This document shows positions 38,844 through 47,083 of a stretch of DNA of 64,000 bases, piece by piece. The notes beneath the pieces were generated by a model, which saw only the letters and a list, made by a program, of their open reading frames with translations, ran no database searches and had not been told where the DNA came from. The translations under genes and the position numbers were made by a program. Within the stretch, counting starts at the first letter, position 1; every line of letters begins with the position of its first letter. The DNA is from Pseudobacter ginsenosidimutans. GTDB lineage: Bacteria; Bacteroidota; Bacteroidia; Chitinophagales; Chitinophagaceae. Location of the stretch: positions 2,852,001 to 2,916,000 of the forward strand of contig NZ_CP042431.1 of NCBI RefSeq assembly GCF_007970185.1, given 5' to 3'.

Positions 38844-39102
38844 GGTGCCTTTTTTAGGGCTGCCTTTTTCACTTTGACGCTTTCACGATACAAAGTTGCA
38901 TAGTTGTATTGAACTTTCAAAATATTCTGAAAGATAAATTTATAAAGAAGCGGGAAACTACCGAGCTTGCATCATCTGCAGACCAACTGCCGGTATTGCA
39001 ATTCAAAGGAACATAATGCAACTCGTCGTACCGCAACTGCTGGGGGGAATTTCCATGTTTAACTTGCCTGCTATAATCAATTAATCAGAAAACCCGATCC
39101 CC

Positions 39103-39615
39103 ATGCACGCAGTCAGCCAACCACAATCCGCCTCAATGCGGGTACAGCTTTCCCTGAATTCCGAAGAGTTCCGCAGGCTTCAGATGGTTCTGCCGGACTG
39201 TATTGTACAATGTGAAAATTCCGGAGAGGAAGACAGCAGCGCTTTGATGGCGCCGTCTGGATCTGTTTTACCGGCATTCCGGAAGAGGTTCCTGGTGAGA
39301 AAAGGAAAGGAACTGATCTCGGTGCATTGCAACGATATAGCCTATTTCTATTCGAAGAATAAGTTGAGCTATCTGAAAACATTCGATGGCAAGAATTTCC
39401 TGGTGCGCATGAGCCTGGAAGAAATAGAGCAATGCCTTTCTCCGGACCAGTTCTTCCGCGCCAGCAGACAGGTGATCACCAGCCATACCGCCGTACAGAA
39501 GATCCTGCTCTGGTTCAACGGCAATCTCAAAGTTGAATTGGTTCCCCGGGAAATCGACAATGTAATAGTAAGCCGTCTCAAAGCCAACCAGTTCAGGCAA
39601 TGGCTGGGAGAGTAA
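39103..39615 (+). CDS. LytTR-domain transcriptional regulator without receiver
   Basis: The 170-residue protein has an unstructured N-terminal ~60 residues followed by a LytTR DNA-binding domain (about 65-168): RKRFLVRKGKELISVHCNDI, then AYFYSKNKLSYLKTFDGK and the FFRASRQVITSHTAV stretch. There is no receiver domain, so it is not a phosphorylation-driven regulator itself. It lies 21 bases before an OmpA-like gene and could control it. Such stand-alone LytTR proteins are common in Bacteroidota. Confidence 0.85.
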   Translation: MHAVSQPQSASMRVQLSLNSEEFRRLQMVLPDCIVQCENSGEEDSSALMAPSGSVLPAFRKRFLVRKGKELISVHCNDIAYFYSKNKLSYLKTFDGKNFLVRMSLEEIEQCLSPDQFFRASRQVITSHTAVQKILLWFNGNLKVELVPREIDNVIVSRLKANQFRQWLGE

Positions 39616-39636
39616 ATTTTTCAAATCAACAAGTCT

Positions 39637-40932
39637 ATGCGGAGCATTTATCTTTTAGCAGTTGCGCTGCTTTGCGGCAGCGTGGCGAATGCACAGCTTT
39701 TGAAGAATATCAAGGATGCTGTGAAAAACAAAGCAGAACAAAAAACAGTTCAGAAATCCGCCGATAAAACGGGGGATGTGATGGACGATGTGCTGAACGG
39801 AAAAGCATTCAAGAAAAAGAAAAAAGGTGAAGAGGAAGAGGAGAAAGATGAAAAGAATAAAAATGAAAAAGAGAAAACTGCTCCACAGGGCAAGACCTTC
39901 AGCCTCTACAGTAAGTTCGATTTCATCCCAGGCGAGAAAGTGATTGCGTTTGAGGATTTTTCACAGGACAATGCAGGTGATTTTCCTGCCAAATGGAATA
40001 CGAATACATCGGCTGAAGTGGTTACCGCCACTGAATTACCGGGCAAATGGCTGAAGCTGGATGGTAATGGTGTGTTCATGCCGGCTTTCATTACATCGCT
40101 TCCGGAAAATTTTACGCTGGAAATGGACCTGATCTGCAATGATGGGTTCCGTACCACCTCTTCGCCCTTGTACCTTGCCATTGCATCGCTCAAAAATCAA
40201 TCTGAATATACACGCTGGCAACAGGGACAGGGAGGACAGGAGGGATTCCAGCTATGGTTTCTGCCGAATATGGTTTCTCAAAAAGCAGGCAGGATCGGAT
40301 ACAATCAGGTAAGTGGTACAGAAGGATCGCGCCAGCAATTTGAAACAGATAAATTCCATGGGTATGGCGGCAAGAATACCGTTAAAGTAAGTATCTGGCG
40401 TCAGAAAAGAAGGATACGCATGTATCTGGATGAAGAAAAAGTGATAGATGTGCAGCAGGGGCTTGGAGATGCCAATTACAATTCACTCGTGTTCACCATG
40501 AACACAAGCACTACAAAACCTGATTATTATCTTATCTCCAATATCCGCATAGCAGGCGGTTTGCCGGATATGCGCAGCAAGTTCATGACTGAAGGCAAAG
40601 TGAGCACCAGCGCCATTCTCTTTGATGTGAACAGCGACAGGATCAAACCTGCTTCCTTCCCGGTGATCAAAGAAATGGCCGCGGTTTTGAAGGAGAACGG
40701 TAATGTACGTGTGAAGATCGTAGGACATACAGACAGTGATGGGGATGATGCACATAATAAGGCATTGTCCATCAAAAGGGCCGATGCTGTAAAAGCTTTA
40801 CTGGAAAAGGAATTTGGTATAGGGGCAGACAGAATGGAAACAGATGGAAAAGGGGAGTCGGAGCCTGTGGAAAAAGACAACAGTCCCGCGGCCAAAGCCA
40901 ATAACCGGCGCGTGGAGTTTGTAAAACTATAA
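39637..40932 (+). CDS. OmpA-family protein
   Basis: The 431-residue exported protein has signal peptide MRSIYLLAVALLCGSVANAQ. Residues about 20-90 form a highly charged Lys/Glu-rich linker (FKKKKKGEEEEEKDEKNKNE), then a LamG-like beta-sandwich domain with EDFSQDNAGDFPAKWNTNTS. The C-terminal OmpA peptidoglycan-binding domain is at about 325-431 (ILFDVNSDRIKPASFPVIKE; VKIVGHTDSDGD; NRRVEFVKL). The C-terminal domain should tether it to the wall. The sandwich may bind carbohydrate or protein. It follows the LytTR gene closely. Confidence 0.85.
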   Translation: MRSIYLLAVALLCGSVANAQLLKNIKDAVKNKAEQKTVQKSADKTGDVMDDVLNGKAFKKKKKGEEEEEKDEKNKNEKEKTAPQGKTFSLYSKFDFIPGEKVIAFEDFSQDNAGDFPAKWNTNTSAEVVTATELPGKWLKLDGNGVFMPAFITSLPENFTLEMDLICNDGFRTTSSPLYLAIASLKNQSEYTRWQQGQGGQEGFQLWFLPNMVSQKAGRIGYNQVSGTEGSRQQFETDKFHGYGGKNTVKVSIWRQKRRIRMYLDEEKVIDVQQGLGDANYNSLVFTMNTSTTKPDYYLISNIRIAGGLPDMRSKFMTEGKVSTSAILFDVNSDRIKPASFPVIKEMAAVLKENGNVRVKIVGHTDSDGDDAHNKALSIKRADAVKALLEKEFGIGADRMETDGKGESEPVEKDNSPAAKANNRRVEFVKL

Positions 40933-40959
40933 AATACACAAACGGGAAATTCAAGCGGC

Positions 40960-40988
40960 GGGGCCTCCGGGCCCTGTCCATTTTTTTA
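40960..40988 (+). terminator. Possible terminator after the OmpA-like gene
   Basis: A short GC-rich hairpin around GGGCCTCCGGGCCC is followed within a few bases by seven T. It lies about 30-55 bases past the OmpA-like stop and just before the LytTR response regulator. Confidence 0.45.
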
Positions 40989-41018
40989 GTTTTCATAAGT
41001 ATATTGCAGCAAGTAATT

Positions 41019-41759
41019 ATGCCTCTAAAAAAAGTGATCATAGCAGACGATGAAGCTGCTGCCAGGACCATCCTGCAGCAGTACCTGGAAGATTATCCTG
41101 AAATGGAGATCGTGGCGCAATGCCAGGATGGCCTGGAGGCGGTGGCTGCCATCGACAGGATGGAGCCCGATCTTGTATTCCTCGATATCCAGATGCCTGG
41201 CCTCAGCGGATTCCAGGTACTGAGACAGATCATCCATGTACCTCAGATCATCTTCACTACTGCCTATGATCAGTATGCGCTGAAGGCGTTCGACTCCAAT
41301 GCGATCGACTATCTTCTGAAACCCTATACCCGCGAGCGTTTCAACCAGGCAGTTGCCAAAGTGCTCACGCGTCAGGGCAATGATCTGGCCAGGCTGACGG
41401 CCCTCACTGATGCTGTAAGCCAGCCTGAACAAGGATATCCGGAACGGATCCTCCTGGAAAGCGGAAACAAAATGATCAGTCTCGCAGTGCAGGATATCGC
41501 TTACCTCGCAGCGGAAAAAGATTATACCCGCATCTACACTTTGCAAAAGAATTTCCTCAGTAATTATGGGATCGGCGTATTGGAGCAGAGGCTGAATCCG
41601 GCGGCATTCATCCGTGTACATCGTTCCAGTATCGTGAACATCCATCATATCAGGGAAGTGTATAAAGAGAACAATGATGCCTACCTGGTGCTCAATAATG
41701 ATGTATCACTCAAAGTGAGCAGGGGATATATCGATAACCTGAAAAAGCTGATGTACTAA
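41019..41759 (+). CDS. LytR/AlgR-type response regulator (receiver + LytTR)
   Basis: The 246-residue regulator starts at ATG MPLKKVIIADDEAAART; an in-frame TTG at 41004 is less likely. The receiver has acidic pair ADDE, phosphoacceptor Asp56 in LVFLDIQMPG and Lys in YLLKPY. The LytTR domain is at about 140-245 (LLESGNKMISLAVQDIAYLA; FIRVHRSSIVNI). No LytS-type sensor kinase is adjacent, so its partner is elsewhere. Its stop overlaps the stop of the convergent NarL-type regulator. Confidence 0.92.
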   Translation: MPLKKVIIADDEAAARTILQQYLEDYPEMEIVAQCQDGLEAVAAIDRMEPDLVFLDIQMPGLSGFQVLRQIIHVPQIIFTTAYDQYALKAFDSNAIDYLLKPYTRERFNQAVAKVLTRQGNDLARLTALTDAVSQPEQGYPERILLESGNKMISLAVQDIAYLAAEKDYTRIYTLQKNFLSNYGIGVLEQRLNPAAFIRVHRSSIVNIHHIREVYKENNDAYLVLNNDVSLKVSRGYIDNLKKLMY

Positions 41760-42367
41760 AGCAGGCCGCGACGGCGGGCTTCCTGCAACAATCCATTCAT
41801 ATCATCAGTGCCCAGTTTTTGTACAAGATTATAGAAATGCATTTCTGCCATACGGAGTGGTATGCACATCCTGATGGCAATCTGTTGGAGGCTCTGCATT
41901 TCGGACAGCAATGTCAGCATTTCCTTTTCTTTCCGTGTGAATGGTAATTCCTTCGTCTTATTGACCGGCTCCAGGCTAATGCGCGGGTCCATATACTGAT
42001 TTCCGTTAAGCACTTTGCTGATGGCCTCTTCTAAAATATTGAAGCCGGTATCTTTCAGGAGATAGCCATGGGCGCCCATTTCCAGCATCTGACGTATATA
42101 CCATGGATCATCATGGCTGGTGATGGCGATGATCCTGACGAATGGATATTCAGCGCTGATCTGTTTACATAGGCTGGTGCCGGGCAAATCGGGTAAACGG
42201 ATATCGAGCAAAAGAATATCCGGTTGATGAATGGATAATTGCTGCAACAACGCTTCGCCACAGGTGCAGGTAAAAATGAGCTCCCGCCCGGGATTAAGCT
42301 CCAGCGCGGATTTCATGGCACTGATCACCATCGGGTGATCGTCGGTAATGGCGATCTTGACAGGCAT
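41756..42367 (-). CDS. NarL/FixJ-type response regulator
   Basis: The 203-residue regulator starts at MPVKIAITDDHPMVISAMKS (42367); the open frame begins 15 codons earlier. The receiver has acidic pair TDD, Asp55 in LLLDIRLPD and Lys in YLLKDTG. The C-terminal LuxR-like HTH (about 140-200) is diverged: FTRKEKEMLTLLSEMQSLQQ replaces the usual LTxRExEVLxLIAxGxS. DNA specificity may therefore differ. It starts one base after the stop of the AraC-kinase fusion gene and is its obvious partner. Confidence 0.88.
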   Translation of the reverse strand: MPVKIAITDDHPMVISAMKSALELNPGRELIFTCTCGEALLQQLSIHQPDILLLDIRLPDLPGTSLCKQISAEYPFVRIIAITSHDDPWYIRQMLEMGAHGYLLKDTGFNILEEAISKVLNGNQYMDPRISLEPVNKTKELPFTRKEKEMLTLLSEMQSLQQIAIRMCIPLRMAEMHFYNLVQKLGTDDMNGLLQEARRRGLL

Positions 42368-42368
42368 T

Positions 42369-43934
42369 TCAGGTAACTGAAGATTGTATAGGTGAGATAT
42401 TGAAAGATACATTCACGCTGGTGCCCTTGCCTGGCTGACTATCCCAATGAATATCCCCATCCAGCGCGTTGACGCGGCTGCGCAGGCTTTGCAGCCCCAT
42501 TCCGGTGCTGATAGCATTGATATCGAACCCGCAGCCATCATCTTCGATAGTGAGCAGGAGCTGCTGGCGGAGGATACTAACCTGAACCAGTACACGCTTT
42601 GGATTTGCATGCTTGATGGCATTATGGATCAGTTCCTGTGCCACCCTGTACACTGCCAGTTCAAAATTGTGACGGAACCTGCCGGGATTTCCTGTTCTGA
42701 AATATTGAATGGAGGCTGTGCTGCAATGCTGAAGATTCTGGCAGTATCTTCTCAAAGCTTCGTCCAGGCCATAGTTCAGCAGGATTTCGGGCATCAGGTT
42801 ATGGGCTGTTTTACGAAGCTCGCGGGAGGCATCATCCAGCATGGATAGGGCATGATGGAATTCACCTGATTGCTGAAAACTGGGATTGGTTTCCTGCAAT
42901 GTGCTGAAATGCATTTTCACCGCCGCCAGCATGCCGGACACTCCATCATGAAGTTCCTGCGCGATGCGGCTTCGCTCTTTCTCCTCTGCCTGGATTACGG
43001 CTTCCACCAGCGAATCGCCTGCAGGAATTGTTTCCTGCATGGAATAGCCCATGGCGATCTCATTCCTCACTTCAAAAAGTATCTGGGTAAAGCTCCTGCC
43101 TTCCGATTCCAGTATCGTTAACAATGAATTTTCGGTTATCCCTATCTGTTGTGCAATGTTATTAGCGTCCGGTTCTTCACCGTTCCGGATCTCATTGATG
43201 ATGCAATTCTTAACGGTAGTATAATATTCACCGGATGATTGAAGCCTGGACAGCTGTTCCCTGGCATAGGATTCAAATGCCTGCACCAGCAGAGGATTAT
43301 GGAAAATATGCGGCCTCTCGCAGTCTTCCTTTCTATACACCAGTGCGCATTTGGAAGGATGATGAAGGATCGTGCATTGAAAGATTTCCTGGCAAACCTG
43401 TTTCTCCTGTTCTGTGAGCTCATAGGAGAACAGCACTTTTATGGGTGAGATATCGCTTTGCGTTGCATGTTGTAATCCTCTCCGGTTATAGGCCATGGCC
43501 AGTTCTATCAGTTGTTTTACGCCGATGCGGTATTGCGGGTCCCAGGTGGCGGGAACGAAAACCAGTTCTACTTCGGTGGCTGTTTCTTCGTAATAGATAT
43601 TGAAAACACGGTGCAATACGGGCAGGTATTTGGTGATCAGTAAAGAGCCTTCACGAATGCTTTTGCTGTAACGGTACATCTGTCCGAGAATGCCCAGGGA
43701 GTCCAGGTTTGAATTGTCGCCCACCTGGAATCCAAGGCAGGGATTCCCGCTTTCCCTGCAGGCGGCTTCGAAGAACCGGGAGAATGCGCCGAGCGAAACA
43801 TTGTGGTTGTTGATCTGCAATACCTGTTCTTCGATCCCGGCTGCGCGCAGCAAGGGATCGCTGGGCAATCCCAGTTTCTCAAAATGTAGAAGAACGACCT
43901 TGATTACGTCGATGGTGACAGTGATATTGCTCAT
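42369..43934 (-). CDS. AraC/OruR-type regulator fused to a HisKA_3 histidine kinase
   Basis: This 521-residue soluble protein lacks membrane segments. Residues about 15-230 fit the Arabinose_bd effector domain of OruR-type AraC regulators (LGLPSDPLLRAAGIEEQVL; GNPCLGFQVGDNSNLDSLGI; AESYA-like ending ESYAREQL). Residues about 238-298 fit the first half of an AraC HTH (NIAQQIGITENSLLTILESE; GRSFTQILFEVRNEIAMGYS); the second HTH is missing. From about 308 a NarX-type kinase follows, with His329 in RIAQELHDGVSG, N box ELIHNAIKHANPK, G1 DDGCGFD and G2 GMGLQSLRSR. It probably senses an intracellular ligand and phosphorylates the adjacent regulator. Confidence 0.88.
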   Translation of the reverse strand: MSNITVTIDVIKVVLLHFEKLGLPSDPLLRAAGIEEQVLQINNHNVSLGAFSRFFEAACRESGNPCLGFQVGDNSNLDSLGILGQMYRYSKSIREGSLLITKYLPVLHRVFNIYYEETATEVELVFVPATWDPQYRIGVKQLIELAMAYNRRGLQHATQSDISPIKVLFSYELTEQEKQVCQEIFQCTILHHPSKCALVYRKEDCERPHIFHNPLLVQAFESYAREQLSRLQSSGEYYTTVKNCIINEIRNGEEPDANNIAQQIGITENSLLTILESEGRSFTQILFEVRNEIAMGYSMQETIPAGDSLVEAVIQAEEKERSRIAQELHDGVSGMLAAVKMHFSTLQETNPSFQQSGEFHHALSMLDDASRELRKTAHNLMPEILLNYGLDEALRRYCQNLQHCSTASIQYFRTGNPGRFRHNFELAVYRVAQELIHNAIKHANPKRVLVQVSILRQQLLLTIEDDGCGFDINAISTGMGLQSLRSRVNALDGDIHWDSQPGKGTSVNVSFNISPIQSSVT

Positions 43935-43935
43935 G

Positions 43936-44493
43936 ATGCACAGGCAAAATAGTTATCTTTCGGAACATATGGAACAATCCGAAGCAATCGCGATGCTAAA
44001 GCATCCGGTCCTGAATTACCAAAAGCCGAGCGTTTGGGCTGACCTGGGAAGCGGAAGCGGCGTTTTTACGGGAGCGCTGGCGGCCCTGCTTCCCTCTGGT
44101 AGCAGCATTGTTGCAGTGGATATGGAGGAGCAGGCATTGAAAAAGATCCAACCTTACAATGGTATTTCCATCACTACTATGGTTGCAGATATTACAAAAC
44201 CAATTTCCCTTCCAATACTGGATGGTATACTGATGGCCAATTCCATTCATTATGTAAAGAATAAGGAATTATTTCTCGATCAATTGAAACAATACCTCCG
44301 TCCAGGCGGATTGTTGCTGATAGTGGAATATGAAATGGAAAAAGCGAATCCCTGGGTTCCTTATCCACTGGGTTTTTCAGTTATGCAGGGTTTGCTGGTA
44401 AAGACAGGATTTACAACACCGGAAAAGATCGGTGAAAGGACTTCGATCTATAATCAGGCTGTCATGTACAGTTGTGTTGGGAAACTATTATAG
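43936..44493 (+). CDS. Class I SAM-dependent methyltransferase
   Basis: The 185-residue Rossmann-fold methyltransferase has motif I VWADLGSGSGVFTGALA, acidic post-I VAVDMEEQAL, motif II-like DGILMANSIHYV and PGGLLLIVEYE. The start is taken at MHRQNSYLSEHMEQ; ATG 43933 and an internal ATG at 43969 are alternatives. If 43933/43936 is used, its start codon overlaps that of the divergent kinase, so the promoter lies inside the kinase gene. Its substrate is unknown. Its last bases overlap the end of cardiolipin synthase. Confidence 0.82.
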   Translation: MHRQNSYLSEHMEQSEAIAMLKHPVLNYQKPSVWADLGSGSGVFTGALAALLPSGSSIVAVDMEEQALKKIQPYNGISITTMVADITKPISLPILDGILMANSIHYVKNKELFLDQLKQYLRPGGLLLIVEYEMEKANPWVPYPLGFSVMQGLLVKTGFTTPEKIGERTSIYNQAVMYSCVGKLL

Positions 44494-45942
44494 CAGGGGA
44501 GAGAGCAGTCTTGCAGATTTTTCGAGTAGCTGTCTGCCGGTACTGCGCTTCAGCCATTCAGCATAGATCACTTCTTCTGCATCTTCCAGGTCCTGGAGGA
44601 AAACTTCAGTCATTTTTTCTCCGAACGCCTGGTCGTAAATAATGGTATTGAGCTCAAAATTGAGGTCGAAGCTGCGGAAGTCGATATTGGCGGAGCCCAC
44701 CATACTGAGGGTATCATCTATCACCAGAGTTTTGGAATGCACAAATCCTTTTTGATAAAGATAGATACGCACTCCGCATTCGAGCAATGGTTCGAAGTAG
44801 GATTGCGTGGCATAATTCACCGTTTTTGAATCTGATATACCGGGAACCAGCAAACGAACATCGCAACCGCTGAGCGCAGCTTTTTTGATAGCATCGTAAA
44901 TGCTGTTATTGGGAATGAAATAGGGCGTGGTGATATATACTTTTTGCTGTGCATTGGCGATGGCGGTGAAATAGCTGAGCATTACATCCGCGCGCGGATA
45001 ATCCGGGCCGCTCACAGCGATCTGTGTGAGCATTCCGAAATCAGGGCGGCGGTTGGGAATGGGAAAGAGCTCATTGTTGGGCGTGAGGTTCTGGTCTGAG
45101 CAGAAATTCCAGTCGGCCAGGAAATGGTATTGCAGGTTGAGTACTGCCGGGCCTTCGATCATCACATGAGTGTCGCGCCAGTAAAGCTTTTTGGGGTCAT
45201 CTCCATTGATATACTTGTCGGATACATTGATGCCGCCGGTGAATCCAGTTTGTCCATCCACAATGATCACTTTACGGTGGTTGCGGTAATTGATGCGGCT
45301 GGCGAGGAAAACGAAATAGATCTTGTAGAAGGGATAGATCTCCACACCGGCCTGTTCCAGTTCCCGCACCCATCTTTTTTTGAGGCCGTTGCTGCCGAAA
45401 TCATCGTAGATGAAACGCACTTTCACTCCTTCGCGGGCTTTGCGCATGAGGATGGCTTTGATCTGGTTACCGATCTCATCATTGTCGTAAATATAATACT
45501 GGATATGGATGCTGCTTTGAGCTGCTTCCAGGGCTTTGATCACATCGGGGAATTTGTTCTCTCCGTTCAGCAGGAGCTTGATATGGTTCAATGATAGGAA
45601 GGAGAGAGAATCCTTGATCAGCAGGCGGGCGAGGCCGGCAAAATTGCCTACATCATCATGATGTGATTGCAATAAGCGGAGGGCGGATTCATCGATGTCT
45701 TTGCGGAGGTTTTGCAGGAGGTATTCGTCGGTAATGATCTTTTTGTTGTAGATCTTTCGTTTCCTGTAATTGACTCCCAGTGAAAAATAAACAATGCTGC
45801 CGGCAACGGGCAGCACGATGGTGAGGAGCAGGTAACCCAATGCCTTGCTCACATTCACCGTATCGAAAATGATACGGATCATGGTAAAGATCATCAGGGC
45901 ATAGACACATACAATCAGGATGATCTCAGTAACTGGGCTCAT
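44488..45942 (-). CDS. cls: Cardiolipin synthase (phospholipase D family)
   Basis: The 484-residue inner-membrane enzyme condenses two phosphatidylglycerols to cardiolipin and glycerol. Two N-terminal membrane helices (about 5-25 and 35-55) are followed by two PLD domains with HKD motifs HRKVIIVDGQTGFTGGIN (about 218) and HSKTLVIDDTLSMVGSANID (about 397). The length matches the ClsA type. It is a single gene reading towards the methyltransferase, with a 6-base overlap of the 3' ends. Confidence 0.93.
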   Translation of the reverse strand: MSPVTEIILIVCVYALMIFTMIRIIFDTVNVSKALGYLLLTIVLPVAGSIVYFSLGVNYRKRKIYNKKIITDEYLLQNLRKDIDESALRLLQSHHDDVGNFAGLARLLIKDSLSFLSLNHIKLLLNGENKFPDVIKALEAAQSSIHIQYYIYDNDEIGNQIKAILMRKAREGVKVRFIYDDFGSNGLKKRWVRELEQAGVEIYPFYKIYFVFLASRINYRNHRKVIIVDGQTGFTGGINVSDKYINGDDPKKLYWRDTHVMIEGPAVLNLQYHFLADWNFCSDQNLTPNNELFPIPNRRPDFGMLTQIAVSGPDYPRADVMLSYFTAIANAQQKVYITTPYFIPNNSIYDAIKKAALSGCDVRLLVPGISDSKTVNYATQSYFEPLLECGVRIYLYQKGFVHSKTLVIDDTLSMVGSANIDFRSFDLNFELNTIIYDQAFGEKMTEVFLQDLEDAEEVIYAEWLKRSTGRQLLEKSARLLSPLL

Positions 45943-45978
45943 ATTTGTTGGTTATGGTGCGGCCGGGCCGGGGTTACC

Positions 45979-47073
45979 CTAGTACTTGAACGTAGGGCAA
46001 AGGCTTTGGCGTCGGTCGCCATTGTATTCGTCGTAATATCCTCGCTTCATCAATGCGAACTCCAGGGCGCCGCGGGTATTGTTGTACTGCTTTAGCCCGG
46101 AAGTGGTGGCATCGTAGGTGAAGGTAAGACGAATACCCTTCCATTCAAACCCGATCATGGGAATAAAGGCATCGCCGGGGCGGTAGTAGATGCCACCGAG
46201 TACCTGGGATTCGCCTTCTTCGCCCAGGTTGTACTGGGCATAGAGGCCGCCAACGGTTTCAGAAGCATTGGCCTGGCGGGAATGGTACACCATCGGGTTC
46301 ACGATAACGTCTTCATGCACTTTGATACTGGCATTCAGGAATGCGGTATAACGCATGGGGATACGCGAATTTTCATCGCCGATGGGGTCTGTGTTGAAAA
46401 AGGATTCACGGGGTCTGTTGAGGTGCCAGGCGGAAACGCCTGCATTGATATATACTTTGTCAGTAGGGAAGAACGCGTAGTTCATGCCCATCTGTACATC
46501 GAAATAGTTGATATTGGGATTGTCGAGATAAGCGTTGGTGGGGAGTTTGCTATCGAAGAATTCGCCGTCGAACTGATCGGGGAATTTAAGGTCGGTGGTG
46601 TTCACGCGTTTGTTCACCCAGCCGATATTGAAGCCGGCGGAGATCAGGTGCGCCACGCCAACCATCTGATGATAGGCAACGGAGCCGTACACTTTGGTGG
46701 AAGTAAGGCTGCCGGAACCTGCCTGGTCGCGGAGGATCAATCCACCCACACCCATCCAGCCACTGGTGATACGGTCGCGGAAGATCTGTGCATCGCCCCA
46801 GATGCTGTAAGTCTTATAAGGCATGGTCATGATAGTAGACCACTGGTTCCTGTAATTGGCGCCGATACGATAATCTGCATCGGGAATAAATCCTGTATTG
46901 GCAGGATTGGTGCTCAGTGGGGAATTGAACCACTGGGAGAAATGCAGATCCTGCGCGTGCAGGTTACCCATGAAAATCATTCCTGCCAGCGTGAGAATAT
47001 ATGAAAATCTCAGGCAGGAATGGGTCCTCGCCGCGTTGCTGCACATTTCTGGTGACTGATGGCTGGATTTCAT
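45979..47073 (-). CDS. PorP/SprF-family type IX secretion membrane protein
   Basis: The 364-residue outer-membrane beta-barrel has a signal region ending GNLHAQ, followed by the family opening DLHFSQWFNSPLSTNPANTG and strands such as YRIGANYRNQWSTIM and GGIYYRPGDAFIPMIGFEWK. In Bacteroidota such proteins are encoded next to large cargo proteins with type B C-terminal domains and are needed to export and hold them (SprF with SprB). It lies 10 bases after the giant PKD protein gene and is very likely its partner. Confidence 0.92.
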   Translation of the reverse strand: MKSSHQSPEMCSNAARTHSCLRFSYILTLAGMIFMGNLHAQDLHFSQWFNSPLSTNPANTGFIPDADYRIGANYRNQWSTIMTMPYKTYSIWGDAQIFRDRITSGWMGVGGLILRDQAGSGSLTSTKVYGSVAYHQMVGVAHLISAGFNIGWVNKRVNTTDLKFPDQFDGEFFDSKLPTNAYLDNPNINYFDVQMGMNYAFFPTDKVYINAGVSAWHLNRPRESFFNTDPIGDENSRIPMRYTAFLNASIKVHEDVIVNPMVYHSRQANASETVGGLYAQYNLGEEGESQVLGGIYYRPGDAFIPMIGFEWKGIRLTFTYDATTSGLKQYNNTRGALEFALMKRGYYDEYNGDRRQSLCPTFKY

Positions 47074-47083
47074 GTGAAATGAT

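Noticed and set aside
39780-39880. Lys/Glu repeat region of the OmpA-like gene as a possible recombination or slippage hotspot
   Set aside because: It is a low-complexity charged linker common in such proteins; there is no perfect tandem DNA repeat long enough to suggest phase variation.
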